DNA from: JAOUJD01 sp963841815
GTDB lineage: Bacteria; Pseudomonadota; Gammaproteobacteria; Burkholderiales; Burkholderiaceae_F
NCBI GenBank assembly: GCA_963841815.1
Contig: CAWJEE010000003.1
Location: 1 to 12,740, forward strand
Reading direction: 5' to 3'
Length of the DNA: 12,740 bases
Within the stretch, counting starts at the first letter, position 1. Every line of letters begins with the position of its first letter. Made by a program: the position numbers and the translations under genes. Below, piece after piece: positions 1 through 6,893 of this stretch. The notes beneath the pieces were generated by a model. The model was not told the origin of the DNA. It saw only the letters and a list, made by a program, of their open reading frames with translations, and searched no databases.

Positions 1-64
1 TGCGGCGGATGCTGGTTGCTCTCATGTTCTACGATTGTAGGTTAGCGATCCTCGGAACTGCCAG

Positions 65-1014
65 ATGTCACCTCCCGTTTCCGTGACAGCGGAAAGAATC
101 GCCCGCTGCCGCGTCCTCGTCGTCGGCGATGCGATGCTCGATCGCTACTGGCACGGCGAGGTCGAGCGCCTGTCACCGGAGGCTCCCGTTCCGATCGTGC
201 GCATCAGCGGAACGGATGCGCGGCTCGGCGGCGCGGCGAACGTGGCCCGCAACGTGGTGGCGCTCGGCGCGAAAGCCGGCTTGCTGACGGTGCTCGGTAC
301 GGACGAGCCCGCCGAAGCATCCGGCGCCTGTTGAAGGAGTCGGGGATCGAGGACCACGCCGCCGTGTCCAACGGCCTGGCGACCACGGTGAAGCTTCGGG
401 TCATCGGCCGGCGGCAGCAGATGCTGCGCGTGGATTTCGAGAGCGAACCGGGCTCCGACGTCCTGGCGGGGCAGATCGGCCTGTTCCGCGAATTGCTGCA
501 GAAGTTCGACCTGGTGTTGCTGTCCGACTACGGCAAGGGCGGCCTGAAGCACATCGAGCAGATCATCGGAATCGCGCGCGCCGCGAACAAGCCCGTGCTG
601 GTCGATCCGAAGGGCGACGAGTACTCGCGCTACGCGGGCGCGACGATCATCACGCCGAACCGCGCAGAATTGCGCGAGGTCGTCGGCCGCTGGACGGACG
701 ACGAGGACCTGGAGCGGCGGGCCCAGGAATTGCGCAGGAGACTGGACCTGCAAGCCCTGCTGCTGACGCGCAGCGAAGAAGGGATGACGCTGTTCACGGA
801 GCAAGGGGCGTGGAGCGTCGCGGCGGCAGCGCGGGAGGTGTTCGACGTCACGGGCGCCGGCGACACCGTGATCGCCGTGCTGGCGGTCATGATGGCTGCC
901 GGCCTCCCGCTGCGCGACGCGGTGACCATCGCCAACAAGGCAGGAGGTATCGTGGTCGGCAAACTGGGCACGTCCACCACTTCGTACAGCGAGCTCTTCG
1001 AGCCGAACGAATGA
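65..1014 (+). CDS. hldA: D-glycero-beta-D-manno-heptose-7-phosphate kinase (HldA/RfaE1), interrupted by one frameshift
   Basis: PfkB-family sugar kinase that phosphorylates D-glycero-D-manno-heptose 7-phosphate at C1 in the cytoplasm, for LPS inner-core heptose. The first part (65 to about 318) carries GDAMLDRYWHG (residues 21-31), SPEAPVPIV and the substrate-binding LGGAANVARN (54-63). The second part carries LSDYGKGGLK, VDPKGDEYSRY and the catalytic GAGD in FDVTGAGDTV, and ends with the family-typical VVGKLGTSTTS. The frame changes at about 316-320: reading on gives a stop at 332-334, while a one-base shift gives the expected IRRLLKESGIED. A single lost base explains it. Reconstructed length is about 316 aa, like the kinase half of E. 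coli HldE. The adenylyltransferase half is a separate gene downstream. The ATG at 65 fits the family N-terminus; upstream only a weak GGA is seen. The stop overlaps the hldD start (ATGA), suggesting translational coupling. Identity is firm; whether the frameshift is real is unknown. Confidence 0.9.
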
Positions 1015-2003
1015 AGATCATCGTCACCGGCGCCGCCGGCTTCGTCGGCTCGAACAACGTGCTTGCGCTGAACGCGCGCGGCGAGCGCGACGTCGTCGCC
1101 GTCGACAACCTCACGCGCGCCGACAAGTTCGCGAACCTGGTCGACGCGGAGCTCGGCGACTACATCGACAAGGTCGAGTTCCTCGACCTCGTGCGACGCC
1201 GCGCCCTGCCGAAGCCGGACGTCGTCTTCCACCAGGGCGCCTGCTCCGACACCATGGAGACGGACGGCCGCTACATGATGGAGAACAACTACCGCTACAG
1301 CGTGGAGTTGTTCCGCTGGTGCCAGGAACTGCGCGTGCCGCTCGTGTACGCCTCTTCGGCGGCCGTCTACGGGCTGGGCCCGGTCTTCAAGGAGGGGCGC
1401 GCGCACGAACATCCGCTGAACGTCTACGGCTACTCGAAGTTCCTGTTCGACCAGTTCATCCGCCGCGCGCTGCCCGACCTGCGCGCGCCGGTGGTCGGCC
1501 TGCGCTACTTCAACGTCTACGGGCCGCGCGAAGCGCACAAGGGCCGGATGGCGTCGGTGGCCTTCCACCACGTGCATCAGTTCCTCGCCGACGGCGCGGT
1601 CAAGCTGTTCGAAGGCAGCCACGGCTACGCCAACGGCGAGCAGCGACGCGACTTCATTCACGTCGACGACGTCGTCGCGACCAACCTGCACTTCTGGGAC
1701 CACCCGCGATCGGGCATCTACAACGTCGGCACCGGGCGGGCGCAGGCGTTCAACGACGTGGCCAAGGCCGTCGTCAACGCGATCCGTGCGAACGAAGGCA
1801 AGCCTGCCCTCACGCTCGAGCAACTCGTGGCCGCCAGCGAGATTCGGTACGTGCCGTTCCCCGAAGCCCTGCGCGGCAAGTACCAGGCCTTCACGCAGGC
1901 GGACCGAGCCAACCTCGATCAGGCCGGCATGAGCGCCCCGTTCAAGACGGTCGAGACCGGCACGGCCGAGTACGTGCGCTGGCTGCTGGCGCGCGGCAAG
2001 TGA
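1011..2003 (+). CDS. hldD: ADP-L-glycero-D-manno-heptose-6-epimerase (HldD)
   Basis: NAD(P)-dependent short-chain dehydrogenase/epimerase that inverts C6 of ADP-D-glycero-D-manno-heptose, the last step before heptosyltransferases use it. The 330-aa protein starts with the dinucleotide-binding GAAGFVG (residues 7-13). It has the YxxxK catalytic pair in YGYSK (Y139, K143) and the family block RYFNVYGPREAHKGRMASVA, whose K177 aligns with the second catalytic base of E. coli HldD (K178). RRDFIHVDDV and YQAFTQAD near the C-terminus are also family-typical. It is about 20 residues longer than E. coli HldD. The start at 1011 overlaps the hldA stop by ATGA, and the stop overlaps the gmhB start as GTGA, so three genes are chained without gaps. 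No frameshift is seen. Confidence 0.97.
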   Translation: MKIIVTGAAGFVGSNNVLALNARGERDVVAVDNLTRADKFANLVDAELGDYIDKVEFLDLVRRRALPKPDVVFHQGACSDTMETDGRYMMENNYRYSVELFRWCQELRVPLVYASSAAVYGLGPVFKEGRAHEHPLNVYGYSKFLFDQFIRRALPDLRAPVVGLRYFNVYGPREAHKGRMASVAFHHVHQFLADGAVKLFEGSHGYANGEQRRDFIHVDDVVATNLHFWDHPRSGIYNVGTGRAQAFNDVAKAVVNAIRANEGKPALTLEQLVAASEIRYVPFPEALRGKYQAFTQADRANLDQAGMSAPFKTVETGTAEYVRWLLARGK

Positions 2004-2599
2004 AGGCGGCCGCGTTCCTCGACCGCGACGGCGTGATCAACATCGATCGCGGTTACGTCTTTCGCCGCGAAGACTTCGAGTTCGTGCCCGGCACGCTGCA
2101 CGCGGCGCGCGAGCTGAAGTCGATGGGACTGGCACTCGTCGTCGTGACGAACCAGTCGGGAATCGCGCGCGGCTACTACGGGCCGGAGCAGTTCCATGCG
2201 CTGACCGACTGGATGAAGGAGACGTTCGCCGCGCACGGCGCGGCGCTCGACGGCGTCTACTTCTGCCCGCATCACCCGACCGAAGGCGAGGCGCCGTACC
2301 GGCAACCATGCCAGTGCCGCAAGCCGGCGCCCGGGCTGCTGCTCGACGCGGCGCGCGACCTCGACATCGACCTGCGCCGTTCGGTGCTGTTCGGCGACAA
2401 GGCAAGCGACCTGCGGGCGGCGCTCGCGGCCGGCGTCCCCAACCGCGTCCTGCTCGGCACCGACGGGCGCGAGGAGCCGGACCACGCGTTCCCCGGAGGC
2501 CTCGCCACCGAGCGCTTCCAATCGCTCGCAGCGGCGGTGCAGTCGGAATCGATGCGTGCTCTGTTGGCGCGATTGCCCCACGAGCAGGCGGCGGCATGA
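2000..2599 (+). CDS. gmhB: D-glycero-beta-D-manno-heptose-1,7-bisphosphate 7-phosphatase (GmhB)
   Basis: HAD-superfamily phosphatase that removes the 7-phosphate from the HldA product, giving heptose 1-phosphate for HldC. The 199-aa protein has the nucleophile motif FLDRDGVIN (D8 and D10), motif II TNQSG (50-54), the zinc-binding segment CPHH...CQC (C89, H91, C104, C106) typical of GmhB, and FGDKASD (131-137) with the terminal acidic residues. The start is GTG at 2000, chosen because it places the DxD motif at the usual distance and overlaps the hldD stop by four bases (GTGA). The stop forms ATGA with an ATG at 2596 that opens only a 25-codon frame into the repeat element downstream. The reading frame is also open far upstream in the shadow of hldD, which is not coding. 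Confidence 0.96.
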   Translation: MKAAAFLDRDGVINIDRGYVFRREDFEFVPGTLHAARELKSMGLALVVVTNQSGIARGYYGPEQFHALTDWMKETFAAHGAALDGVYFCPHHPTEGEAPYRQPCQCRKPAPGLLLDAARDLDIDLRRSVLFGDKASDLRAALAAGVPNRVLLGTDGREEPDHAFPGGLATERFQSLAAAVQSESMRALLARLPHEQAAA

Positions 2600-2683
2600 G
2601 CGCCGCCCGGCCGCTCCGAAGGCGCTCGCTCCCCCTCGGGGGGACGGCGCGCAGCGCCGAGGGGGCACTATGAGCGCTGCGCG
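2596..2683 (+). repeat. Intercistronic hairpin element flanked by imperfect 14-bp direct repeats
   Basis: This G/C-only block lies between gmhB and hldC, where the neighbouring genes otherwise overlap. A perfect 9-bp stem is formed by CCCCCTCGG (2631-2639) and CCGAGGGGG (2657-2665). A competing inner stem pairs GGCGC (2646-2650) with GCGCC (2654-2658). The core (about 2610-2669) is bracketed by ATGAGCGCCGCCCG (2596-2609) and ATGAGCGCTGCGCG (2670-2683), identical at 12 of 14 positions. Similar 'tccccctcgggggg...cgccgaggggg' blocks are, from memory, frequent between genes in Burkholderiales genomes; this was not searched. There is no T-run after the stem, so it is not a classical intrinsic terminator. 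It may set the ratio of upstream to downstream message or be an inserted miniature repeat. Confidence 0.6.
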
Positions 2684-2699
2684 AAGGGAGGACCAGTGA
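2670..2699 (+). other. Possible 9-codon upstream ORF coupled to hldC
   Basis: An ATG at 2670 opens a short frame encoding MSAARREDQ. Its TGA (2697-2699) overlaps the GTG start of hldC as GTGA, the same kind of junction as hldD/gmhB. The hldC Shine-Dalgarno sequence lies inside it. It could be a coupling or leader frame, or an accident of the flanking repeat. No clear ribosome binding site precedes its own ATG, so translation is doubtful. Confidence 0.2.
2686..2692 (+). promoter_or_regulatory. Ribosome binding site of hldC
   Basis: GGGAGGA lies four bases before the GTG at 2696. It is one of the clearest Shine-Dalgarno sequences in the window, and supports the GTG start and independent initiation after the hairpin element. 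Confidence 0.6.
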
Positions 2700-3175
2700 G
2701 CCTCTTCGCCCGCAAGATCGTCTCCCGCGAACAGCTCGCGCGCGCCGCCGCCACGCTCGCCCGCCCGCTGGTGCTGACCAACGGCGTCTTCGACATCCTG
2801 CATCGCGGCCACGTCACCTACCTCGAGCAGGCCCGCGCGCTGGGCGCGGCCCTCGTCGTCGCGGTCAACAGCGACCGTTCCGTGCGCCAGCTCGGCAAGG
2901 GACCGGACCGGCCGATCAATCGGGACGCCGACCGCGCCTGGGTCCTCGCGGCCCTGCAGTCCGTGGATCTCGTGACGATCTTCGACGAACAGGTCCCGCT
3001 CCCCGTGCTCGAACTCGTTCGCCCGGACATCTACGTCAAGGGCGGCGACTACGACATGGACACGATCGAGGAGGCGCGGCTCGTTCGCAGCTGGGGCGGC
3101 ACGGCGCACGCGCTGCCCTTCGTGCCGGGCCACTCCACCACGGGAACCGTCAACCGCCTGCGTGGCGCGGACTGA
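2696..3175 (+). CDS. hldC: D-glycero-beta-D-manno-heptose 1-phosphate adenylyltransferase (HldC/RfaE2)
   Basis: Cytidylyltransferase-like nucleotidyltransferase that joins ATP and heptose 1-phosphate to make ADP-D-glycero-D-manno-heptose, the substrate of HldD. The 159-aa protein matches the stand-alone family length. It shows the nucleotide-binding block TNGVFDILHRGH, with the HxGH signature at residues 36-39. NSDRSVRQLGKGPDRPIN follows, then KGGDYD (115-120) and the C-terminal PGHSTTGTVNRL that distinguishes RfaE2 from other cytidylyltransferases. GTG start at 2696 with a strong Shine-Dalgarno. It is the second half of what is a fused HldE in E. coli; here the halves are separated by hldD and gmhB in one operon. 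Confidence 0.96.
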   Translation: MSLFARKIVSREQLARAAATLARPLVLTNGVFDILHRGHVTYLEQARALGAALVVAVNSDRSVRQLGKGPDRPINRDADRAWVLAALQSVDLVTIFDEQVPLPVLELVRPDIYVKGGDYDMDTIEEARLVRSWGGTAHALPFVPGHSTTGTVNRLRGAD

Positions 3176-3208
3176 GCGGTACAGTCGCGCCCATCCGGCC
3201 GTGAGCCC

Positions 3209-4309
3209 ATGAACATCAGCCTTCCGCCCTCGACCTACCTCGCCCAGGCGGCGGTCGCCGCCTTCATCTGCGCGCTGGTGATCCTGATGCTGCGCCGGCC
3301 CGCCGAGCGCTGGGGCCTGGTGGACCACCCGGGCGGGCGCAAGCGCCACGGCGCGCCGGTGCCGCTGACCGGCGGACTCGCGGTCGTTGCCGGGTTCGCG
3401 CTGGCGCTCACGTGGTCCTTCGCTGCCCTGGGGCAATACGCCGCGCTGTTCGCCGGCATCGCATTGCTCGCGGTGATCGGCCTGCTCGACGACCTCGGCG
3501 AGGTATCGGCGACGTCCAAGATGCTCGCGCAGGTGCTGGCTGCGGTCTTCATGACGTCGTGGGGCAGCAACTACCTGACCGGGCTGGGCGACCTGTTCGG
3601 GACGAGCCCGATCGACCTTAGGGATTGGGCGATTCCGTTCACCGTCTTCGCGGCCATCGCCGTCATCAACTCGGTCAACATGTTCGACGGGCTCGACGGC
3701 CTTGCCGGCTCGCTGGTGCTGGTGATCCTGCTGTTCTTCAGCGGCTTCGCGTGGACGATCGGCGATGCCAACGCGTCCAAGATCCTCGTCGTGTTGTCCG
3801 GCGCGATGGCGGGCTTCCTGTTCTTCAACCTGCCGTGGCCCTTGCGCGGGCGGCATCGCACCTTCCTCGGCGACGCAGGCAGCATGGCGGCCGGGTTCGT
3901 CGTCGCCTGGTTCGCGGTGTCGCTGACGCAGCGCGCCGGCCTGAACGCCGTGCCGCCCGCCGTGATGCTGTGGGTGCTGGGCATCGTGCTGATGGACGTC
4001 TTCACGGTGACCGTGCGCCGCCTCGCGCGCCGGCGCAGCCCGATGGCGCCGGACCGCGATCACGTGCATCACGTGCTGCTGCGGCGCGGCCTGGGCCCGC
4101 GCCGGACGCTGCTGGTGCTGGTCGGCGCCAACATCGCGCTCGGCCTCGTCGGCACGGCGCTCTGGCAGTACGGCGTGCCCGACTGGTGGATCTTCTGGTC
4201 GTTCCTGGCCGTGTGCGCCGCCTACTTCGCGGCGTTCTTCATGCCGTTGCGCTACTACCGCCTGCGCAGCCGCATCGGGGCTCCGGACGAATACGAACGC
4301 GACAGCTGA
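3209..4309 (+). CDS. WecA-like undecaprenyl-phosphate N-acetylhexosamine-1-phosphate transferase
   Basis: Polytopic inner-membrane enzyme of the MraY/WecA family (glycosyltransferase family 4), which moves a HexNAc-1-phosphate from UDP-sugar to undecaprenyl phosphate to start O-antigen or another glycan. The 366-aa protein is mostly hydrophobic segments (about ten or eleven). Family motifs appear in order: PGGRKRHGAPVPLTGG (41-56), DDLGE (94-98), NMFDGLDGLAG (157-167), FLGDAGS (219-225) and the WecA-type DRDHVHH (282-288). The HxHH motif argues for WecA or WbpL rather than MraY. Whether the sugar is GlcNAc, FucNAc or another cannot be read from sequence, so no symbol is given. It starts 33 bp after hldC in the same direction, so it may share the heptose operon. 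It ends tail-to-tail with galU, 6 bp apart. Confidence 0.9.
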   Translation: MNISLPPSTYLAQAAVAAFICALVILMLRRPAERWGLVDHPGGRKRHGAPVPLTGGLAVVAGFALALTWSFAALGQYAALFAGIALLAVIGLLDDLGEVSATSKMLAQVLAAVFMTSWGSNYLTGLGDLFGTSPIDLRDWAIPFTVFAAIAVINSVNMFDGLDGLAGSLVLVILLFFSGFAWTIGDANASKILVVLSGAMAGFLFFNLPWPLRGRHRTFLGDAGSMAAGFVVAWFAVSLTQRAGLNAVPPAVMLWVLGIVLMDVFTVTVRRLARRRSPMAPDRDHVHHVLLRRGLGPRRTLLVLVGANIALGLVGTALWQYGVPDWWIFWSFLAVCAAYFAAFFMPLRYYRLRSRIGAPDEYERDS

Positions 4310-4315
4310 GCCGGC

Positions 4316-5167
4316 TCAGATCCGGTACCCGCCCTTGCGCGCATAGTGCACGGTGGCGTCGAGAAACCCCTGCTTCGATCCGCAATCGAACCGCTGCCCC
4401 GCATAGCGATACGCATACGTCGACCCGCCGGCCAACATCTGCGCGATCGCGTCGGTCAGCTGGATCTCGCCGCCGCTGCCGCGCGGGATCGTGCGCAGGT
4501 GGTCGAAGATGCCGGGCTCCAGCACGTAGCGGCCCAGCACGGCGAGCGTCGAGGGCGCGTCGACGGGTTGCGGCTTCTCGACGATGTGCGTGACGCGCGA
4601 AGTCCGGTCGTCGATGGCCTCGGCGCTGACGATCCCGTAGCGCGACGTGTCCTCGCGCGGCACGTCCTCGACCGCCAGCACGTTGCCGCCGCCGCGCGCT
4701 TCACGCGCCTGCATCAGTTGTCCCATCGCCGGCTGCACGGCGTCGATCAGGTCGTCGGCGAGGATCACCGCGAACGGCTCGTCGCCGACCACGGGCTCGG
4801 CGCACAGCACCGCGTGGCCGAGGCCGAGCGGTTCCGGCTGGCGGATGTAGATGAAGACGTCAGTTTCAGGCGAGATGTTCTTGACGATCTCGAGCAGCTC
4901 GCTCTTGCCCTTGGCCGCGAGCTCGGCCTCGAGCTCGGGGGCCCGGTCGAAGTGGTCCTCGATGGAGCGCTTGTGCCGGCCGGTGATGAAGATCATCTGC
5001 CGGATTCCGGCGGCCGCGGCCTCCTCGACGGCGTACTGGATCAACGGCTTGTCGACGACGGGCAGCATCTCCTTAGGCATCGCCTTGGTCGCAGGAAGGA
5101 AACGCGTGCCGAGGCCGGCTACGGGGAACACCGCCTTGCGGACGGGCTTCATGTCTTGTTCTTTCAT
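4316..5167 (-). CDS. galU: UTP-glucose-1-phosphate uridylyltransferase (GalU)
   Basis: Makes UDP-glucose from UTP and glucose 1-phosphate, a cytoplasmic precursor for LPS core, capsule and trehalose or glycogen-type polymers. The 283-aa protein has the nucleotide-binding signature GLGTRFLPATKAMPKEMLP near the N-terminus, the PVVDKPLIQYAVEEA block, GHAVLCAEPVVGDEPFAV with LADDLID, THIVEKPQP, and GGEIQLTDAI near the C-terminus. Its length is slightly below E. coli GalU (about 300 aa), which is normal for the family. Two ATGs are possible: the first (start base 5167) and one five codons later (5152); neither has a good Shine-Dalgarno, so the start is uncertain. It lies alone on the minus strand, convergent with the WecA-like gene and divergent from apaH, and probably has its own promoter. 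Confidence 0.96.
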   Translation of the reverse strand: MKEQDMKPVRKAVFPVAGLGTRFLPATKAMPKEMLPVVDKPLIQYAVEEAAAAGIRQMIFITGRHKRSIEDHFDRAPELEAELAAKGKSELLEIVKNISPETDVFIYIRQPEPLGLGHAVLCAEPVVGDEPFAVILADDLIDAVQPAMGQLMQAREARGGGNVLAVEDVPREDTSRYGIVSAEAIDDRTSRVTHIVEKPQPVDAPSTLAVLGRYVLEPGIFDHLRTIPRGSGGEIQLTDAIAQMLAGGSTYAYRYAGQRFDCGSKQGFLDATVHYARKGGYRI

Positions 5168-5227
5168 CTGCTCTTGCTCGTCCCGATGCTAGCAAAGCGC
5201 AGCGTCCACACCCGCTAGTATTCCGCC
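5168..5227. promoter_or_regulatory. Divergent promoter region between galU and apaH
   Basis: This 60-bp gap must hold the start signals of both genes. On the minus strand TGCTAGCAT (5194-5186) resembles an extended -10 box (TG-N-TAGCAT) well placed for galU. On the plus strand TAGTAT (5216-5221) resembles a -10 box for apaH, but lies so close to the ATG that the message would be nearly leaderless. No convincing -35 boxes are seen. GCTAG occurs at both sites, giving a loose symmetry. These are weak calls by eye. Confidence 0.3.
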
Positions 5228-6046
5228 ATGAGCACCTACGCCATCGGCGACTTGCAGGGCTGTGTCGAAGGCTTTGACCGGCTTGCAGCGCGGCTTCCAG
5301 ACGCCGACCGCTTCATCTTCGTCGGCGACCTCGTCAATCGCGGTCCGCATTCCCTCTCTTCCCTGCGCCGCGTCAAGGCTCTCGTCGATGCCGGGCGCGG
5401 CCTCACGATCTTCGGGAACCACGACCTGCACCTGCTCGCAGTGGCGGCCGGCATCCGCAGGCAGCACTCCTCCGACACGCTGCAGGAGATCCTCGATGCG
5501 CCCGACCGCGACGAGTTGCTTGCGTGGGTCCGGACGCGCCCGCTCTCGCACCAGGAGGACGGATACCTCTTCGTGCATGCCGGCGTGCTTCCTGCATGGA
5601 CGGTCGAGAAGACGGTTTCGCTGGCGAGAGAAGTCGAGCAGCGGCTCGCGGCCGACGACTACGAGGACTTCCTGCGCGTGATGTACGGCAACGAGCCGAG
5701 TCTGTGGAGCGACGAACTCACGGGGCACGATCGCCTGCGCTGCGTGGTCAATGCGCTCACGCGGATGCGCCTGCTGGACGCCGACGGGCGCATGGACCTG
5801 AAGCATCACGACGCGAGCTCGAAGGCGCCGGCCGGGTTGACGCCGTGGTTCGATTTTGCCGACCGCGCGACCCGGGGAACACCGATCGTCTTCGGCCACT
5901 GGTCCACGGAAGGCCTGGTGATGCGTGACGACGTGATCGGCATCGACACCGGATGCCTGTGGGGCGGGTGCCTGACGGCGCTGCGGCTCGCAGATCGCGC
6001 GCTGTTCCAGGTCGACTGCCCGCAGTCGATGGCGCCTGGCGACTGA
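5228..6046 (+). CDS. apaH: Symmetrical bis(5'-nucleosyl)-tetraphosphatase (ApaH)
   Basis: Metal-dependent phosphoesterase that hydrolyses Ap4A to two ADP, limiting alarmone-type dinucleotides and affecting RNA 5' caps. The 272-aa protein carries the calcineurin-like signature: GDLQGC (residues 7-12), GDLVNRGP (33-40), GNHDLHLLA (63-71), VHAG (116-119) and FGHWSTEGL near the C-terminus. The first metal motif is GDLQG, where E. coli ApaH has GDVHG. DLVNRG in place of the general phosphatase DxxDRG is usual for ApaH (E. coli has DLVARG). No Shine-Dalgarno is visible before the ATG at 5228; the start is chosen because MSTYAIGDLQG matches the family N-terminus. The stop abuts the plsC stop without any gap. 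Confidence 0.95.
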   Translation: MSTYAIGDLQGCVEGFDRLAARLPDADRFIFVGDLVNRGPHSLSSLRRVKALVDAGRGLTIFGNHDLHLLAVAAGIRRQHSSDTLQEILDAPDRDELLAWVRTRPLSHQEDGYLFVHAGVLPAWTVEKTVSLAREVEQRLAADDYEDFLRVMYGNEPSLWSDELTGHDRLRCVVNALTRMRLLDADGRMDLKHHDASSKAPAGLTPWFDFADRATRGTPIVFGHWSTEGLVMRDDVIGIDTGCLWGGCLTALRLADRALFQVDCPQSMAPGD

Positions 6047-6844
6047 TCAGGCCGTCGCTGTCTTCCGCTCGTCGTTCGGCACGCCGAGCGCTCCGGCGAT
6101 GGCGTCCCGCGCGGCCCGCGCCACCGCGTGCCGGTTGCCGTGCACCTCCACCGGGATGGCCGGCAGCACCGTGATGCGGATCTCGAGGTCGCGCGCGGCG
6201 AGGATCTTCGCGAGCGACGTGAAGAGGCCCATCTCGCCGATGAAGGCGGCCGCATCGGTCTGACGGCCGCCGTCGGTGTACCGGATCGCGATCGGCCACA
6301 CGGGAGCGCCGATCTCCACCGCCGGCGCCAGCAGGTTCGAGTGGAACGGCAGCAGCGTGGCGCCGTCGGTGGTCGTTCCCTCGGGGAACACCGCGACCGA
6401 CTCCCCGGCCTTCAGGTGATCGCGCATCTTGTGGTTCATCGACGCCACCGCATGCCGCCGCCCGCGCTCGATGTAGAGCGTGCCCGACCGCGTCACCATC
6501 GGCCCGAGCAACGGCCACCGGCCGATCTCGGCCTTGGCCACGAAGCGGCACGGCGTGGCGGCGTTGATCGCGAACACGTCGATCCACGACACGTGGTTGG
6601 AGAGCACCAGCCGGCCGAGGCTCCACGGCTCGAGGCCGGTCGACTCGATGTGCGGCGGGATCGGCTCGCCGTCGACGACGAGGCGCGCGCCGCAGACGGC
6701 AACCAGGATCCTCGACCATGTCCGGTTGATCCGGTTGCGCGTCGCCAGCCCGGCCAGCGGGAACACGGCGAGCACGGTCGCCAGGCCGGCGAGCACGTGC
6801 AGCACGAACAGCGCCGCGCGCAGCGGCGCGAGCACGAGCCGCAT
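6047..6844 (-). CDS. plsC: 1-acyl-sn-glycerol-3-phosphate acyltransferase (PlsC family)
   Basis: Inner-membrane acyltransferase predicted to acylate lysophosphatidic acid to phosphatidic acid. The 265-aa protein starts with a hydrophobic segment (residues 1-33). It has the catalytic HX4D motif in NHVSWID (H84 to D89), FVAKAEIGRWPLLG with the acceptor-binding region, and the FPEGTTTDG motif (153-161). The start is placed at base 6844 (MRLVLAP). A longer frame to 6940 would overlap pyrC' by 47 bases and add an Arg/Ala-rich N-terminus that does not look like the family. It follows pyrC' by 49 bp in the same direction, so it is probably the last gene of the pyr operon. Related lysophospholipid or ornithine-lipid acyltransferases share these motifs, so exact substrate is inferred. 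Confidence 0.87.
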   Translation of the reverse strand: MRLVLAPLRAALFVLHVLAGLATVLAVFPLAGLATRNRINRTWSRILVAVCGARLVVDGEPIPPHIESTGLEPWSLGRLVLSNHVSWIDVFAINAATPCRFVAKAEIGRWPLLGPMVTRSGTLYIERGRRHAVASMNHKMRDHLKAGESVAVFPEGTTTDGATLLPFHSNLLAPAVEIGAPVWPIAIRYTDGGRQTDAAAFIGEMGLFTSLAKILAARDLEIRITVLPAIPVEVHGNRHAVARAARDAIAGALGVPNDERKTATA

Positions 6845-6893
6845 CAGGGCCTGTCGACTCTTGGCTCGCGCATGCGCCGGGCCTGGGCGTGCC

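Noticed and set aside
1..64. Tail of an upstream gene or a promoter before hldA
   Set aside because: No recognisable protein end and no correctly spaced -35/-10 pair could be identified in 64 bases.
331..1014. A separate gene starting at TTG 331
   Set aside because: The protein continues the hldA family sequence exactly where the upstream frame breaks, so it is the second part of one gene.
2596..2673. A 25-codon gene overlapping the gmhB stop
   Set aside because: Its whole sequence comes from the hairpin element, with Arg-rich low complexity and no family resemblance.
1919..4072. A 717-codon open frame on the minus strand across hldD, gmhB, hldC and the WecA-like gene
   Set aside because: It runs antisense to four well-identified genes, is rich in Arg, Ala, His and Gln, and has no recognisable motif. 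It is a by-product of high GC codon use.
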